From Drosophila miranda (Eukaryota; Arthropoda; Insecta; Diptera; Drosophilidae): a DNA stretch of 64,000 nt. The position numbers and the translations under genes are program-made. Under the pieces are notes generated by a model, which did not search any database, was not told the DNA's origin, and saw only the letters and a list, made by a program, of their open reading frames with translations. The stretch lies in NCBI RefSeq assembly GCF_003369915.1, contig NC_046675.1, positions 23,932,001 through 23,996,000 on the forward strand. Reading direction: 5' to 3'. Below, in pieces: positions 25,840 to 37,612 of this stretch. Every line of letters begins with the position of its first letter. Positions within the stretch are counted from its first letter, which is position 1.

Positions 25840-26276
25840 CGTATTTTGTTAATAAATTTTAAATTTCTTTCAAAAAAATTAACAAAAAACTAGTCAGCAG
25901 CTGGGATGGGATCAGTGTGACCGTGGACTTAAATATACCGAAACATACCGTCTCATTTAATAAATATACCGTAAATATACTGATGACTTCTATGCTTATC
26001 GGTGTTTTCTACGGTATATTTTGAAAATAAGACGGTATGTTTCGGTATATTTCTGAGGGTCGCTCACACTGGCGTACATCGTCCATATTGTTTTAGATTT
26101 TTGCAAAATTCTTTGTGAAAATTTTTTTTTTAGTAGCTCTGCACGAATAATTGGGATTAAGACCCTGATTTTTGGTGTGACTTTAAACCAGAACGCACAG
26201 AAACTGTTTAACTGCATTATAGTGCAGCAATTCGCAATCAGTTAGTTGCTTTTTTACGCATCAGAAAGTCTTAGAC
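25840..26276. promoter_or_regulatory. Divergent RabGGTa/Ago2 promoter with mirrored motifs
   Basis: The 437 bp between the two start codons is mirror-symmetric. On the minus strand (towards RabGGTa) are motif 6 (TTCGGTATATTT, 25,931-25,942) and a perfect motif 1 (CGGTCACACTG, 25,913-25,923). On the plus strand (towards Ago2) are motif 6 at 26,041-26,052 and CGCTCACACTG at 26,061-26,071, one mismatch from motif 1. Motifs 1 and 6 are known to co-occur in TATA-less housekeeping fly promoters, and motif 1 is bound by M1BP. A 23 bp perfect inverted repeat (25,931-25,953 with 26,030-26,052) encloses a second 12 bp pair (25,962-25,973 with 26,010-26,021). An initiator-like TCAGTT lies at 26,238-26,243, about 35 bases before the Ago2 ATG. 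Confidence 0.7.
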
Positions 26277-29200
26277 ATGGGAAAGAAAAATAGTAAGAAT
26301 ACTACAAAATTGTATTATTTAAGTAAGTAACATGCTCCATCCTATTTCATTAAAATCTTAGAATATAAGGAGGCTGAGAAGCCTGTGCCCCCTGCAGCAC
26401 AGCCACAACAACAACAACAAGGTAAGTGAAATGCACTACAAATACTCACACAACGTATGCAAAAAATCTTCTAGCATCTTCTGTATATGTATGTTGTATA
26501 TACATACATATACATATGTATGTAACTTCCATTCCTCCGATAAGCTTTGTAAATACATATGTACATACATACGTATGTATGTATGTGTGTTTAAAGACGT
26601 TTTCAATATCGGGGGAATCACGAAATTCGCCGAGCCTCTGATGAAATCAATTTCGTGTGGGCTGACATGTGCACGAAAGATTTCACTCCTTTGTTTAGTG
26701 GAAAACACTAGTTTTTAATATTTTTCTTGTTTTCCACTAAAATTATGAGCAGCTGCTGGTGCACCGGGTGCTCAGAACAGACCCACTCAACCCGCTAGAC
26801 CCCCAGCCACTCCCACTCCATCCACAAGCTCCGCCGCTTCTGGGTCCCAACAACAGCAGGGAGGATGGCGAACACAGGACAGTCACCAGGGCGGACAACA
26901 AAAAGGACCGCAGCAGCAAGGAGGCAGTCAACAGACAGGACCGCAGCAGCAAGGAGGCGGACAACAGAGAGGACCACCCCAACAGCAGGGCGGCTATCAG
27001 CAACGTCCTCAGGGTCAGCAAGCACAGGGGCAATACCGCGGGCCGCCACAACAACAGGGTGGCTATCAGCAACGTCCTCAGAGTCAGCAGGGACGGGTCC
27101 AAGGAGGCGCGGCTCTGCCGCCTCTCCCAGCAGGCACCATGAAGCGTGGAACTTTGGGAAAACCAGGTCAAGTATCTGTCAATTACCTCGACGTTAACTT
27201 GGACAAAATGCCAGCTGTGGCCTACCACTACGATGTGAAGATCACGCCAGAGCGTCCTAAGAAGTTCTATCGTCAGGCTTTTGATCAGTACAGAGTTGAA
27301 CACTTGGGCGGTGCGATTGCCGCATTTGATGGACGTGCATCGGCCTACTCAGCTGTGAAGCTAAAATGCAGCTCCCAGGGCCAAGAAGTGAAAGTAAGTG
27401 CTGTTGTGTATTTCGTCGAGCTTGAGGAACCTTTGAAGTGAATATTGCTTTTGCCGTCCAGATATTAGATCGCCACGGCCGTACCCTGACTTACACTCTG
27501 GAACTCAAGGAGACAGAGGACACGGAGGTCGATCTGAACTCGCTGAGAAAGTGAGTGAACCGTTATATTGAACCAAATGTGTCGGTAGAGAATCGGCATA
27601 ATGCAATTATCCATTTTTTTATTTTTGCAGCTATATGAAGAATAAGATATATGACAAACCCATGAGAGCCTTGCAGTGTCTGGAGGTTGTGTTGGCGGCC
27701 CCCTGTCATAACACCGCCATACGCGCCGGTCGCTCGTTCTTCAAAAGGTCAGAGCCCGGAAAAGCCTTTGATCTGAACGACGGCTACGAAGCTCTAGTTG
27801 GACTCTATCAAACATTTGTGCTTGGCGATCGTCCGTTTGTTAATGTGGACATATCGCACAAGTCCTTTCCGAAGGCCATTACGATCATTGAATATTTAGA
27901 GCAGTATCAGCGCCAGAAAATTGACAAAAGCACAAATCTTGACTACAGGCGATACGATATCGAAGCATTCCTAAAGGGCATGAATATAGTATACGATCCG
28001 CCTGCCTGTTTTACCAGTGCCCCTCGCGTCTTCAGAGTCAACGGGCTTTCCAAGTTTCCCGCTAGCAGTCAGAAATTTGAGCTGGATGGGAAGCAAACAA
28101 CAGTTGCAGAGTACTTCCGGTCTCGGAAATATAATTTAATGTATCCGAACCTGCTCTGCTTGCATGTTGGGCCGCCGCTGAAAAACATTTATTTGCCCAT
28201 CGAACTATGTCGCATTGAGGATGGGCAGGCCCTGAATGTGAGTTCAACAAGTTTCTTTCACTGCAAATAATTTCCTGATTTGATTTCCTTACATCGCATT
28301 GCAGCGCAAGGATGGAGCTAATCAGGTGGCGGCCATGATTAAGTATGCTGCCACTTCCACCAACGAGAGGAAGGCCAAGATCATCCACTTGCTCGAATAT
28401 TTCAAACACAACTTAGATCCGACCATCAGCCACTTTGGCATTCGCTTGGAAAACGACTTCATTGTGGTGCATACACGCACCCTCAATGCGCCCCAGGTTG
28501 AGTATAAGAATAACAATTTGGCTTCGGTGAGGAACGGTTCGTGGCGCATGGATCGGATGCAATTCTTTGAACCCAAGCCAAAGCCACATAAATGGGCTAT
28601 ACTCCACGGTAAGACTAACTACATGAGTGTGGTCGATTTTCAGGGCATGGTAAGTTGTGCACGGCTGGAAGCAGAATTTCACTCAGATCCTGACTAATTT
28701 TCTTTTCAGATAATTCAGCAGAGTCGCACCGTCAATGTGTGCCTGAATGAGAAGGCCGAGATACGAAATTACAGGGATGAGCGTGACCTGGATTCTCATT
28801 TCCATGACTTCAAAAAAAATCAATTTGATTTGGTGTTCGTTATTATACCAAATTCCGGGCCCTTTTATGATGTCGTGAAGCAAAAGGCTGAGCTGCAGCA
28901 TGGAATTCTCACACAATGCATCAAGGAGATCACAGTCCTGCGTAAATGTAACCTGCAGTGTATTGGCAACGTTTTGCTTAAGGTCAATTCCAAGCTAAAC
29001 GGAATTAATCACAAGCTAAAGGATGACCCACGCTTTCTGCTGAAGAATGCGATGTTCTTGGGTGCTGATGTAACTCATCCATCGCCAGATCAGCGTGAGA
29101 TCCCCAGTGTGGTGGGGGTTGCCGCCTCCCATGATCCATTCGGGGCTTCATATAACATGCAATATCGCTTGCAACGCTCTACCTTGGAGGAGATAGAGGA

Positions 29201-29960
29201 CATGGAGTCGATAACTCTTGAGCACTTGCGTGTCTATCATCAGTTCCGCAAATCCTATCCCGAGCATATTGTCTATTATCGTGATGGCGTGAGCGATGGT
29301 CAGTTTCCCAAGATCAAAAATGAAGAGTTGAGAGGAATTTCTGCGGCCTGCAGCAAGGTAAGTTTAACTCTTGCCTCCAGAAGCCTCATCATTTTCTATC
29401 GCTAATATCCTTTCGTCTCCTTTCAGATGCGCATTAATCCCAAGATTTGCTGCGTCATCGTAGTTAAGCGGCATCATACACGCTTCTTTCCGAACGGAGC
29501 TCCATCGCAATACAACAAGTTTAACAATGTTGATCCGGGAACGGTCGTCGATCGCACCATTGTTCATCCCAATGAGATGCAGTTCTTCATGGTCAGCCAT
29601 CAGTCGATTCAGGGGACGGCCAAGCCGACGCGTTACAATGTGATTGAGAATACGGGCAACTTGGATATAGACTTACTGCAGCAATTAACATACAATCTTT
29701 GTCACATGTTTCCCCGTTGCAACCGCGCAGTGTCTTATCCGGCTCCGGCATATCTGGCACATTTGGCTGCGGCACGTGGACGTGTCTATCTCACTGGGTG
29801 CGATATTAATGCTATTATTGTTACGTTTATTTGTTCTGACGATATATATCTTGACTGCTTCTCTTACAGCTGCACCAAGTTCCGCACTCCAAAGGAGGAA
29901 TACGCAAAGCGGTTGATTGTTCCAGAGTTCTTGAAAACGAACCCCATGTATTTCGTGTAG
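26277..29960 (+). CDS. AGO2: Argonaute2, copy 1 (955 aa)
   Basis: Nine exons read by splice signals and frame: 26,277-26,292; 26,362-26,421; 26,753-27,393; 27,462-27,550; 27,631-28,237; 28,305-28,649; 28,710-29,357; 29,427-29,797; 29,870-29,960. The product is the siRNA-guided slicer that acts with Dicer-2 in antiviral and endo-siRNA silencing. The start MGKKN matches fly Ago2. It is followed by a Gln/Gly-rich N-terminus with one full 23-residue repeat (GGYQQRPQGQQAQGQYRGPP plus QQQ), the N domain, PAZ (about 338-470), MID (about 560-665) and PIWI. The 5'-phosphate pocket residues Y639, K643, Q655 and K677 are present. The catalytic tetrad is complete: D706 (GADVTH), E746, D778 (YRDGVSDGQF) and H914 (YLAHL). 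It ends in the usual MYFV. The second acceptor region (AGCAG at 26,748-26,752) allows a three-base alternative. Confidence 0.95.
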
Positions 29961-29967
29961 GCAGAAC

Positions 29968-29973
29968 AATAAA
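29968..29973 (+). terminator. Ago2 copy 1 polyadenylation signal
   Basis: AATAAA lies only 8 bases after the stop codon, implying a very short 3' UTR. It sits in a near-palindrome (ACAATAAAACG then TTTTTATTGT) that also shows the signal on the opposite strand. The equivalents are at 35,886 (copy 2) and 41,756 (copy 3, where the right arm reads TATTTTC and the symmetry is broken). Confidence 0.65.
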
Positions 29974-29984
29974 ACGTTTTTATT

Positions 29985-30873
29985 GTCAGATAATCTGACT
30001 CTATATCATCTATACCAAAATATTCCATAAGTATACCGATGAAAAAGCGAACTTTACCCACTTAACCCCCCTCTAGTTAAACAGGCGAACACATTGAGTT
30101 AAACCGCGGAATATGGTACTGTTTGTTAAAGTTCTATGAATTTTAATAACCACTGGTCGACAATGGGCTAATCGTTCTCTGTCCATAATCGGATATCATG
30201 TTTAAACTTTCAACTTTATTTCGAAGTCAAAATAATACAGAAAAGTATATATTATATACTTTAAATATACGGACTTGTTTTAACAAATTCTCGTCTCTTG
30301 CTAAAAAGCCAGGGCAATGTAACAGGTAAAACTTTTTTTAATAATTATTGACAAGGCAAAATAGTGTTTCAACCATCAGCCTGACGGAAAAGAAAATTAT
30401 TCCTTTTGGGCAGTGTTTATATACGGAACTCTCAAAATGTAAGCAGAAGGACCAATAGGTCGAACGTCTGCAACTGGAATTTTCTATTATTTCGAACTAA
30501 AACGGGTGGCAGCAGCATTTAGGGAGCACATTACATCCAACTTTGTCCAAGTCCAAGTCTCCATAAGGCATTCGCTTAAGTTGGATAATAGTGGTTCGAT
30601 TTATGGAAGTGCAACTGTAACTGTATCCATAAATAATAATTAATATTGGTTGACTTTTTACGGCGAAAAAGTAAGTTTGTTGGTAAACAGCGATTCTTTC
30701 AACCAATTTCGCAGTGTCCTTTCAGTTTTCTGTCCTTGAACCCCAATACATAACAACATTAAAAAAACTATTGTATACTTTTGAGATGTATCTTTTGTGT
30801 TTGAAAATCTTTATCTGCGCCTTGGTTCCCGCTACAGATACGATACAAGAATGTTCAAAACAGAAGTGACAAA
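29985..30873. other. Spacer downstream of Ago2 copy 1
   Basis: About 0.9 kb of AT-rich DNA repeats after each Ago2 copy. No coding frame is convincing. Unit 2 lacks a 57-base block just past the gene that units 1 and 3 keep, so that difference arose in unit 2 alone. Confidence 0.7.
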
Positions 30874-31690
30874 GTCACTCCCATGCGAAAGGCAACCACC
30901 TTGGGGGCCTGATCCACTTGGGCGCCACCGCCCAGCAGCCAGCGCTGATAGAACCAGGCGCTACTGTCGTTGGGATCGGTGAAGGCGGCGGTGAGCACCA
31001 TCTCCAGCTCCTGCTGCAGCTTTTCCTCGCTCATGGGTCGGTCGCGCTGCTCGTTGGGGTAGAGCGTCGGCAGCAGGAGGCTCCGGTGATGCCAGCTAGA
31101 ATAGTTTGAAAAGTTAACCTTGATCTTTTCAGTGCAAAAGTCCAGCTCCTGCTCTGCAGGCACGGCCGCCTTGGCGGTCACAAAACGCCGGAAGTCCCAG
31201 GTGTGAAAGTTTCGCTCATCGTATTTGAGATACTTGTTGCAGAGCTGCACCTCCCGCTGCCAGTCTGCTTGGGGATTCTGCTCGAGGGTCCAGCAGCGAT
31301 GATGCCAAACATTGTATGACTTGGGATTAACCATCAGACACTGTTCTGTGACGTTCAACTCTTGGCCGTACACAGATTGTAGCTTATCTTCCGGTGCAGC
31401 AGGTTTTTCCTCCGCCCCTGCTTCCGCCTGGACCTCATCGGACTTCTTGGACTCTGCTTAATTTTCTCCAGCACACACTCTCGACGAATGTTCCACAGCG
31501 TGGTCACGTCCGGATTGCGATGCAGGATTTGCACCGGCAGGCCAAGCATTTCGTCATCGAGTTCTTCTGCATCGCGCTTCTTGAGTATCCGTCCCATGGC
31601 CGCCCGGTAGTCCCGCACCTTCAGCGCATGTTCCTTCTTCTTGCGCTCCCGCTCCTCCTCGGTGGTGCGCACTTTCACACGGCCATGCAT
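30874..31690 (-). pseudogene. RabGGTa truncated pseudogene 1
   Basis: This is a copy of the first half of RabGGTa on the minus strand. It begins at the same MHGRVKVRTTEEERERKKKE start (31,690) and is cut off at the duplication junction, so the C-terminal ~230 residues are missing. A 19-base deletion (around 31,459) shifts the frame after about 80 residues, leaving two overlapping frames (31,355-31,690 and 30,855-31,373). The junction adds a few foreign codons at the 3' end. The four prenyltransferase repeats are still readable in the second frame. Because the minus-strand motif 1 and motif 6 boxes are kept, it might still be transcribed antisense to the Ago2 spacer. Confidence 0.9.
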
Positions 31691-31742
31691 CGTATTTTGT
31701 TAATAAATTTTAAATTTCTTTCAAAAAAATTAACAAAAAACT

Positions 31743-32056
31743 AGTCAGCAGCTGGGATGGGATCAGTGTGACCGTGGACTTAAATATACCGAAACATACC
31801 GTCTCATTTAAGAAATATACCGTAAATATACTGAAAATAAGACGGTATGTTTCGGTATATTTCTGAGGGTCGGTCAGATTTTTGCTAAATTCTTTGTGAA
31901 CATTTTTTTTTGGTAGCTCTGCACGAATAATTTGGATTAAGACCCTGATTTTTGGTGTGACCTTAAACCAGAACGCACAGAAACTGTTTAACTCCATTAT
32001 AGTGCAGCAATTCGCAATCAGTTAGTTGCTTTTTTACGCATCAGAATGTCTTAGAC
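31743..32056. promoter_or_regulatory. Ago2 copy 2 promoter, reduced
   Basis: This is the copy 2 version of the divergent promoter. The RabGGTa-side motif 1 and both motif 6 boxes (plus-strand one at 31,851-31,862) are kept. The inner right arm of the nested inverted repeat and the Ago2-side motif 1-like box are gone: the text after GAGGGTCGG runs straight into TCAGATTTTTGC. The initiator-like TCAGTT before the ATG is kept. Confidence 0.7.
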
Positions 32057-35000
32057 ATGGGAAAGAAAAATAGTAAGAATACTACAAAATTGTATTATTT
32101 AAGTAAGTAACATGCTCCATCCTATTTCATTAAAATCTTAGAATATAAGGAGGCTGAGAAGCCTGTGCCCCCTGCAGCACAGCCACAACAACAACAACAA
32201 GGTAAGTGAAATGCACTACAAATACTCACACAACGTATGCAAAAAATCTTCTAGCATCTTCTGTATATGTATGTTGTATATACATACATATACATATGTA
32301 TGTAACTTCCATTCCTCCGATAAGCTTTGTAAATACATATGTACATACATACGTATGTATGTATGTGTGTTTAAAGACGTTTTCAATATCGGGGGAATCA
32401 CGAAATTCGCCGAGCCTCTGATGAAATCAATTTCGTGTGGGCTGACATGTGCACGAAAGATTTCACTCCTTTGTTTAGTGGAAAACACTAGTTTTTAATA
32501 TTTTTCTTGTTTTCCACTAAAATTATGAGCAGCTGCTGGTGCACCGGGTGCTCAGAACAGACCCACCCAACCCGCTAGACCCCCAGCCACTCCCACTCCA
32601 TCCACAAGCTCCGCCGCTTCTGGGTCCCAACAACAGCAGGGAGGATGGCGAACACAGGACAGTCACCAGGGCGGACAACAAAAAGGACCGCAGCAGCAAG
32701 GAGGCAGTCAACAGACAGGACCGCAGCAGCAAGGAGGCGGACAACAGAGAGGACCACCCCAACAGCAGGGCGGCTATCAGCAACGTCCTCAGGGTCAGCA
32801 AGCACAGGGGCAATACCGCGGGCCGCCACAACAACAGGGTGGCTATCAGCAACGTCCTCAGGGCCAGCAAGCACAGGGGCAATACCGCGGGCCGCCACAA
32901 CAACAGGGTGGCTATCAGCAACGTCCTCAGGGCCAGCAAGCACAGGGGCAATACCGCGGGCCGCCACAACAACAGGGTGGCTATCAGCAACGTCCTCAGA
33001 GTCAGCAGGGACGGGTCCAAGGAGGCGCGGCTCTGCCGCCTCTCCCAGCAGGCACCATGAAGCGTGGAACTTTGGGAAAACCAGGTCAAGTATCTGTCAA
33101 TTACCTCGACGTTAACTTGGACAAAATGCCAGCTGTGGCCTACCACTACGATGTGAAGATCACGCCAGAGCGTCCTAAGAAATTCTATCGTCAGGCTTTT
33201 GATCAGTACAGAGTTGAACACTTGGGCGGTGCGATTGCCGCATTTGATGGACGTGCATCGGCCTACTCAGCTGTGAAGCTAAAATGCAGCTCCCAGGGCC
33301 AAGAAGTGAAAGTAAGTGCTGTTGTGTATTTCGTCGAGCTTGAGGAACCTTTGAAGTGAATATTGCTTTTGCCGTCCAGATATTAGATCGCCACGGCCGT
33401 ACCCTGACTTACACTCTGGAACTCAAGGAGACAGAGGACACGGAGGTCGATCTGAACTCGCTGAGAAAGTGAGTGAACCGTTATATTGAACCAAATGTGT
33501 CGGTAGAGAATCGGCATAATGCAATTATCCATTTTTTTATTTTTGCAGCTATATGAAGAATAAGATATATGACAAACCCATGAGAGCCTTGCAGTGTCTG
33601 GAGGTTGTGTTGGCGGCCCCCTGTCATAACACCGCCATACGCGCCGGTCGCTCGTTCTTCAAAAGGTCAGAGCCCGGAAAAGCCTTTGATCTGAACGACG
33701 GCTACGAAGCTCTAGTTGGACTCTATCAAACATTTGTGCTTGGCGATCGTCCGTTTGTTAATGTGGACATATCGCACAAGTCCTTTCCGAAGGCCATTAC
33801 GATCATTGAATATTTAGAGCAGTATCAGCGCCAGAAAATTGACAAAAGCACAAATCTTGACTACAGGCGATACGATATCGAAGCATTCCTAAAGGGCATG
33901 AATATAGTATACGATCCGCCTGCCTGTTTTACCAGTGCCCCTCGCGTCTTCAGAGTCAACGGGCTTTCCAAGTTTCCCGCTAGCAGTCAGAAATTTGAGC
34001 TGGATGGGAAGCAAACAACAGTTGCAGAGTACTTCCGGTCTCGGAAATATAATTTAATGTATCCGAACCTGCTCTGCTTGCATGTTGGGCCGCCGCTGAA
34101 AAACATTTATTTGCCCATCGAACTATGTCGCATTGAGGATGGGCAGGCCCTGAATGTGAGTTCAACAAGTTTCTTTCACTGCAAATAATTTCCTGATTTG
34201 ATTTCCTTACATCGCATTGCAGCGCAAGGATGGAGCTAATCAGGTGGCGGCCATGATTAAGTATGCTGCCACTTCCACCAACGAGAGGAAGGCCAAGATC
34301 ATCCACTTGCTCGAATATTTCAAACACAACTTAGATCCGACCATCAGCCACTTTGGCATTCGCTTGGAAAACGACTTCATTGTGGTGCATACACGCACCC
34401 TCAATGCGCCCCAGGTTGAGTATAAGAATAACAATTTGGCTTCGGTGAGGAACGGTTCGTGGCGCATGGATCGGATGCAATTCTTTGAACCCAAGCCAAA
34501 GCCACATAAATGGGCTATACTCCACGGTAAGACTAACTACATGAGTGTGGTCGATTTTCAGGGCATGGTAAGTTGTGCACGGCTGGAAGCAGAATTTCAC
34601 TCAGATCCTGACTAATTTTCTTTTCAGATAATTCAGCAGAGTCGCACCGTCAATGTGTGCCTGAATGAGAAGGCCGAGATACGAAATTACAGGGATGAGC
34701 GTGACCTGGATTCTCATTTCCATGACTTCAAAAAAAATCAATTTGATTTGGTGTTCGTTATTATACCAAATTCCGGGCCCTTTTATGATGTCGTGAAGCA
34801 AAAGGCTGAGCTGCAGCATGGAATTCTCACACAATGCATCAAGGAGATCACAGTCCTGCGTAAATGTAACCTGCAGTGTATTGGCAACGTTTTGCTTAAG
34901 GTCAATTCCAAGCTAAACGGAATTAATCACAAGCTAAAGGATGACCCACGCTTTCTGCTAAAGAATGCGATGTTCTTGGGTGCTGATGTAACTCATCCAT

Positions 35001-35878
35001 CGCCAGATCAGCGTGAGATCCCCAGTGTGGTGGGGGTTGCCGCCTCCCATGATCCATTCGGGGCTTCATATAACATGCAATATCGCTTGCAACGCTCTAC
35101 CTTGGAGGAGATAGAGGACATGGAGTCGATAACTCTTGAGCACTTGCGTGTCTATCATCAGTTCCGCAAATCCTATCCCGAGCATATTGTCTATTATCGT
35201 GATGGCGTGAGCGATGGTCAGTTTCCCAAGATCAAAAATGAAGAGTTGAGAGGAATTTCTGCGGCCTGCAGCAAGGTAAGTTGAACTCTTGCCTCCAGAA
35301 GCCTCATCATTTTCTATCGCTAATCACCCTTCGTCTCCTTTCAGATGCGCATTAATCCCAAGATCTGCTGCGTCATCGTAGTTAAGCGGCATCATACACG
35401 CTTCTTTCCGAACGGAGCTCCATCGCAATACAACAAGTTTAACAATGTTGATCCGGGAACGGTCGTCGATCGCACCATTGTTCATCCCAATGAGATGCAG
35501 TTCTTCATGGTCAGCCATCAGTCGATTCAGGGGACGGCCAAGCCGACGCGTTACAATGTGATTGAGAATACGGGCAACTTGGATATAGACTTACTGCAGC
35601 AATTAACATACAATCTTTGTCACATGTTTCCCCGTTGCAACCGCGCAGTGTCTTATCCGGCTCCGGCATATCTGGCACATTTGGCTGCGGCACGTGGACG
35701 TGTCTATCTCACTGGGTGCGATATTAATGCTATTATTGTTACGTTTATTTGTTCTGACGATATATATCTTGACTGCTTCTCTTACAGCTGCACCAAGTTC
35801 CGCACTCCAAAGGAGGAATACGCAAAGCGGTTGATTGTTCCAGAGTTCTTGAAAACGAACCCCATGTATTTCGTGTAG
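32057..35878 (+). CDS. AGO2: Argonaute2, copy 2 (1001 aa)
   Basis: Exons: 32,057-32,072; 32,142-32,201; 32,533-33,311; 33,380-33,468; 33,549-34,155; 34,223-34,567; 34,628-35,275; 35,345-35,715; 35,788-35,878. All splice sites and the frame are intact. The protein is identical to copy 1 in every exon read except that the N-terminal Gln/Gly-rich region has three full 23-residue repeats instead of one (46 extra residues). The slicer tetrad is D752/E792/D824/H960 and the MID pocket is unchanged. Differences from copy 1 in the body of the gene are silent or intronic, which points to a very recent duplication or ongoing gene conversion. Its promoter has lost an element present in copy 1. Confidence 0.93.
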
Positions 35879-35891
35879 GCAGAACAATAAA

Positions 35892-36736
35892 ACGTTTTTA
35901 TTGTCAGATAATCTGACTCCACTTAACCCCCCTCTAGTTAAACAGGCGAACACATTGAGTTAAACCGCGGAATATGGTACTGTTTGTTAAAGTTCTATGA
36001 ATTTTAATAACCACTGGTCGACAATGGGCTAATCGTTCTCTGTCCATAATCGGATATCATGTTTAAACTTTCAACTTTATTTCGAAGTCAAAATAATACA
36101 GAAAAGTATATATTATATACTTTAAATATACGGACTTGTTTTAACAAATTCTCGTCTCTTGCTAAAAAGCCAGGGCAATGTAACAGGTAAAACTTTTTTT
36201 AATAATTATTGACAAGGCAAAATAGTGTTTCAACCATCAGCCTGACGGAAAAGAAAATTATTCCTTTTGGGCAGTGTTTATATACGGAACTCTCAAAATG
36301 TAAGCAGAAGGACCAATAGGTCGAACGTCTGCAACTGGAATTTTCTATTATTTCGAACTAAAACGGGTGGCAGCAGCATTTAGGGAGCACATTACATCCA
36401 ACTTTGTCCAAGTCCAAGTCTCCATAAGGCATTCGCTTAAGTTGGATAATAGTGGTTCGATTTATGGAAGTGCAACTGTAACTGTATCCATAAATAATAA
36501 TTAATATTGGTTGACTTTTTACGGCGAAAAAGTAAGTTTGTTGGTAAACAGCGATTCTTTCAACCAATTTCGCAGAGTGTCCTTTCAGTTTTCTGTCCTT
36601 GAACCCCAATACATAACAACATTAAAAAAACTATTGTATACTTTTGAGATGTATCTTTTGTGTTTGAAAATCTTTATCTGCGCCTTGGTTCCCGCTACAG
36701 ATACGATACAAGAATGTTCAAAACAGAAGTGACAAA
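35892..36736. other. Spacer downstream of Ago2 copy 2
   Basis: This is a repeat of the AT-rich spacer after copy 1, lacking the 57-base block, with no coding frame supported. It ends at the junction where it is fused to RabGGTa codons of unit 3. Confidence 0.7.
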
Positions 36737-37557
36737 GTCACTCCCATGCGAAAGGCAACCACCTTGGGGGCCTGATCCACTTGGGCGCCACCGCCCAGCA
36801 GCCAGCGCTGATAGAACCAGGCGCTACTGTCGTTGGGATCGGTGAAGGCGGCGGTGAGCACCATCTCCAGCTCCTGCTGCAGCTTTTCCTCGCTCATGGG
36901 TCGGTCGCGCTGCTCGTTGGGGTAGAGCGTCGGCAGCAGGAGGCTCCGGTGATGCCAGCTAGAATAGTTTGAAAAGTTAACCTTGATCTTTTCAGTGCAA
37001 AAGTCCAGCTCCTGCTCTGCAGGCACGGCCGCCTTGGCGGTCACAAAACGCCGGAAGTCCCAGGTGTGAAAGTTTCGCTCATCGTATTTGAGATACTTGT
37101 TGCAGAGCTGCACCTCCCGCTGCCAGTCTGCTTGGGGATTCTGCTCGAGGGTCCAGCAGCGATGATGCCAGGCATTGTATGACTTGGGATTAACCATCAG
37201 ACACTGTTCTGTGACGTTCAACTCTTGGCCGTACACAGATTGTAGCTTATCTTCCGGTGCAGCAGGTTTTTCCTCCGCCCCTGCTTCCGCCTGGACCTCA
37301 TCGGACTTCTTGGACTCTGCTTAATTTTCTCCAGCACACACTCTCGACGAATGTTCCACAGCGTGGTCACGTCCGGATTGCGATGCAGGATTTGCACCGT
37401 CAGGCCAAGCATTTCGTCATCGAGTTCTCCTGCATCGCGCTTCTTGAGTATCCGTCCCATGGCCGCCCATGGCCGCCCAGTCCCGCACCTTCAGCGCATG
37501 TTCCTTCTTCTTGCGCTCCCGCTCCTCCTCGGTGGTGCGCACTTTCACACGGCCATG
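36737..37557 (-). pseudogene. RabGGTa truncated pseudogene 2
   Basis: This is a second truncated RabGGTa copy in the same position relative to Ago2. It carries the same 19-base deletion (around 37,321) as pseudogene 1, and in addition a small tandem repeat of CATGGCCGCC near 37,458-37,480 that adds 7 bases relative to pseudogene 1 and shifts the frame a second time, close to the N-terminus. The C-terminal ~230 residues are absent. It cannot encode a working subunit. Confidence 0.9.
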
Positions 37558-37612
37558 CATCGTATTTTGTTAATAAATTTTAAATTTCTTTCAAAAAAAT
37601 TAACAAAAAACT

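Larger units (their letters stand above)
25004..30873. repeat. Tandem duplication unit 1 (RabGGTa 5' part + Ago2)
   Basis: This is the first of three direct tandem repeats of about 5.9 kb. The left edge lies inside RabGGTa coding sequence and the right edge about 0.9 kb beyond the Ago2 stop. The junction with unit 2 (GTGACAAA joined to GTCACTCCC) pairs the unit's 3' end directly with RabGGTa codons, with only a base or so of shared sequence. That fits non-homologous joining for the founding duplication. Unit 1 retains sequence that units 2 and 3 have lost, so it is probably nearest the ancestral state. Confidence 0.95.
30874..36736. repeat. Tandem duplication unit 2
   Basis: This is the second direct repeat of the RabGGTa-fragment/Ago2 unit. 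It shares with unit 3, and not with unit 1, a 19-base deletion in the RabGGTa part, losses in the divergent promoter and several silent changes in Ago2. Units 2 and 3 therefore descend from one intermediate. Private to unit 2 is the loss of a 57-base block after the gene. Confidence 0.95.

Noticed and set aside
32523-33221. A long minus-strand open frame (232 residues) opposite Ago2 exon 3, also at 26,743 and 38,393
   Set aside because: It is the antisense shadow of the Gln/Gly-rich repeat region of Ago2 and grows and shrinks exactly with the repeat number.
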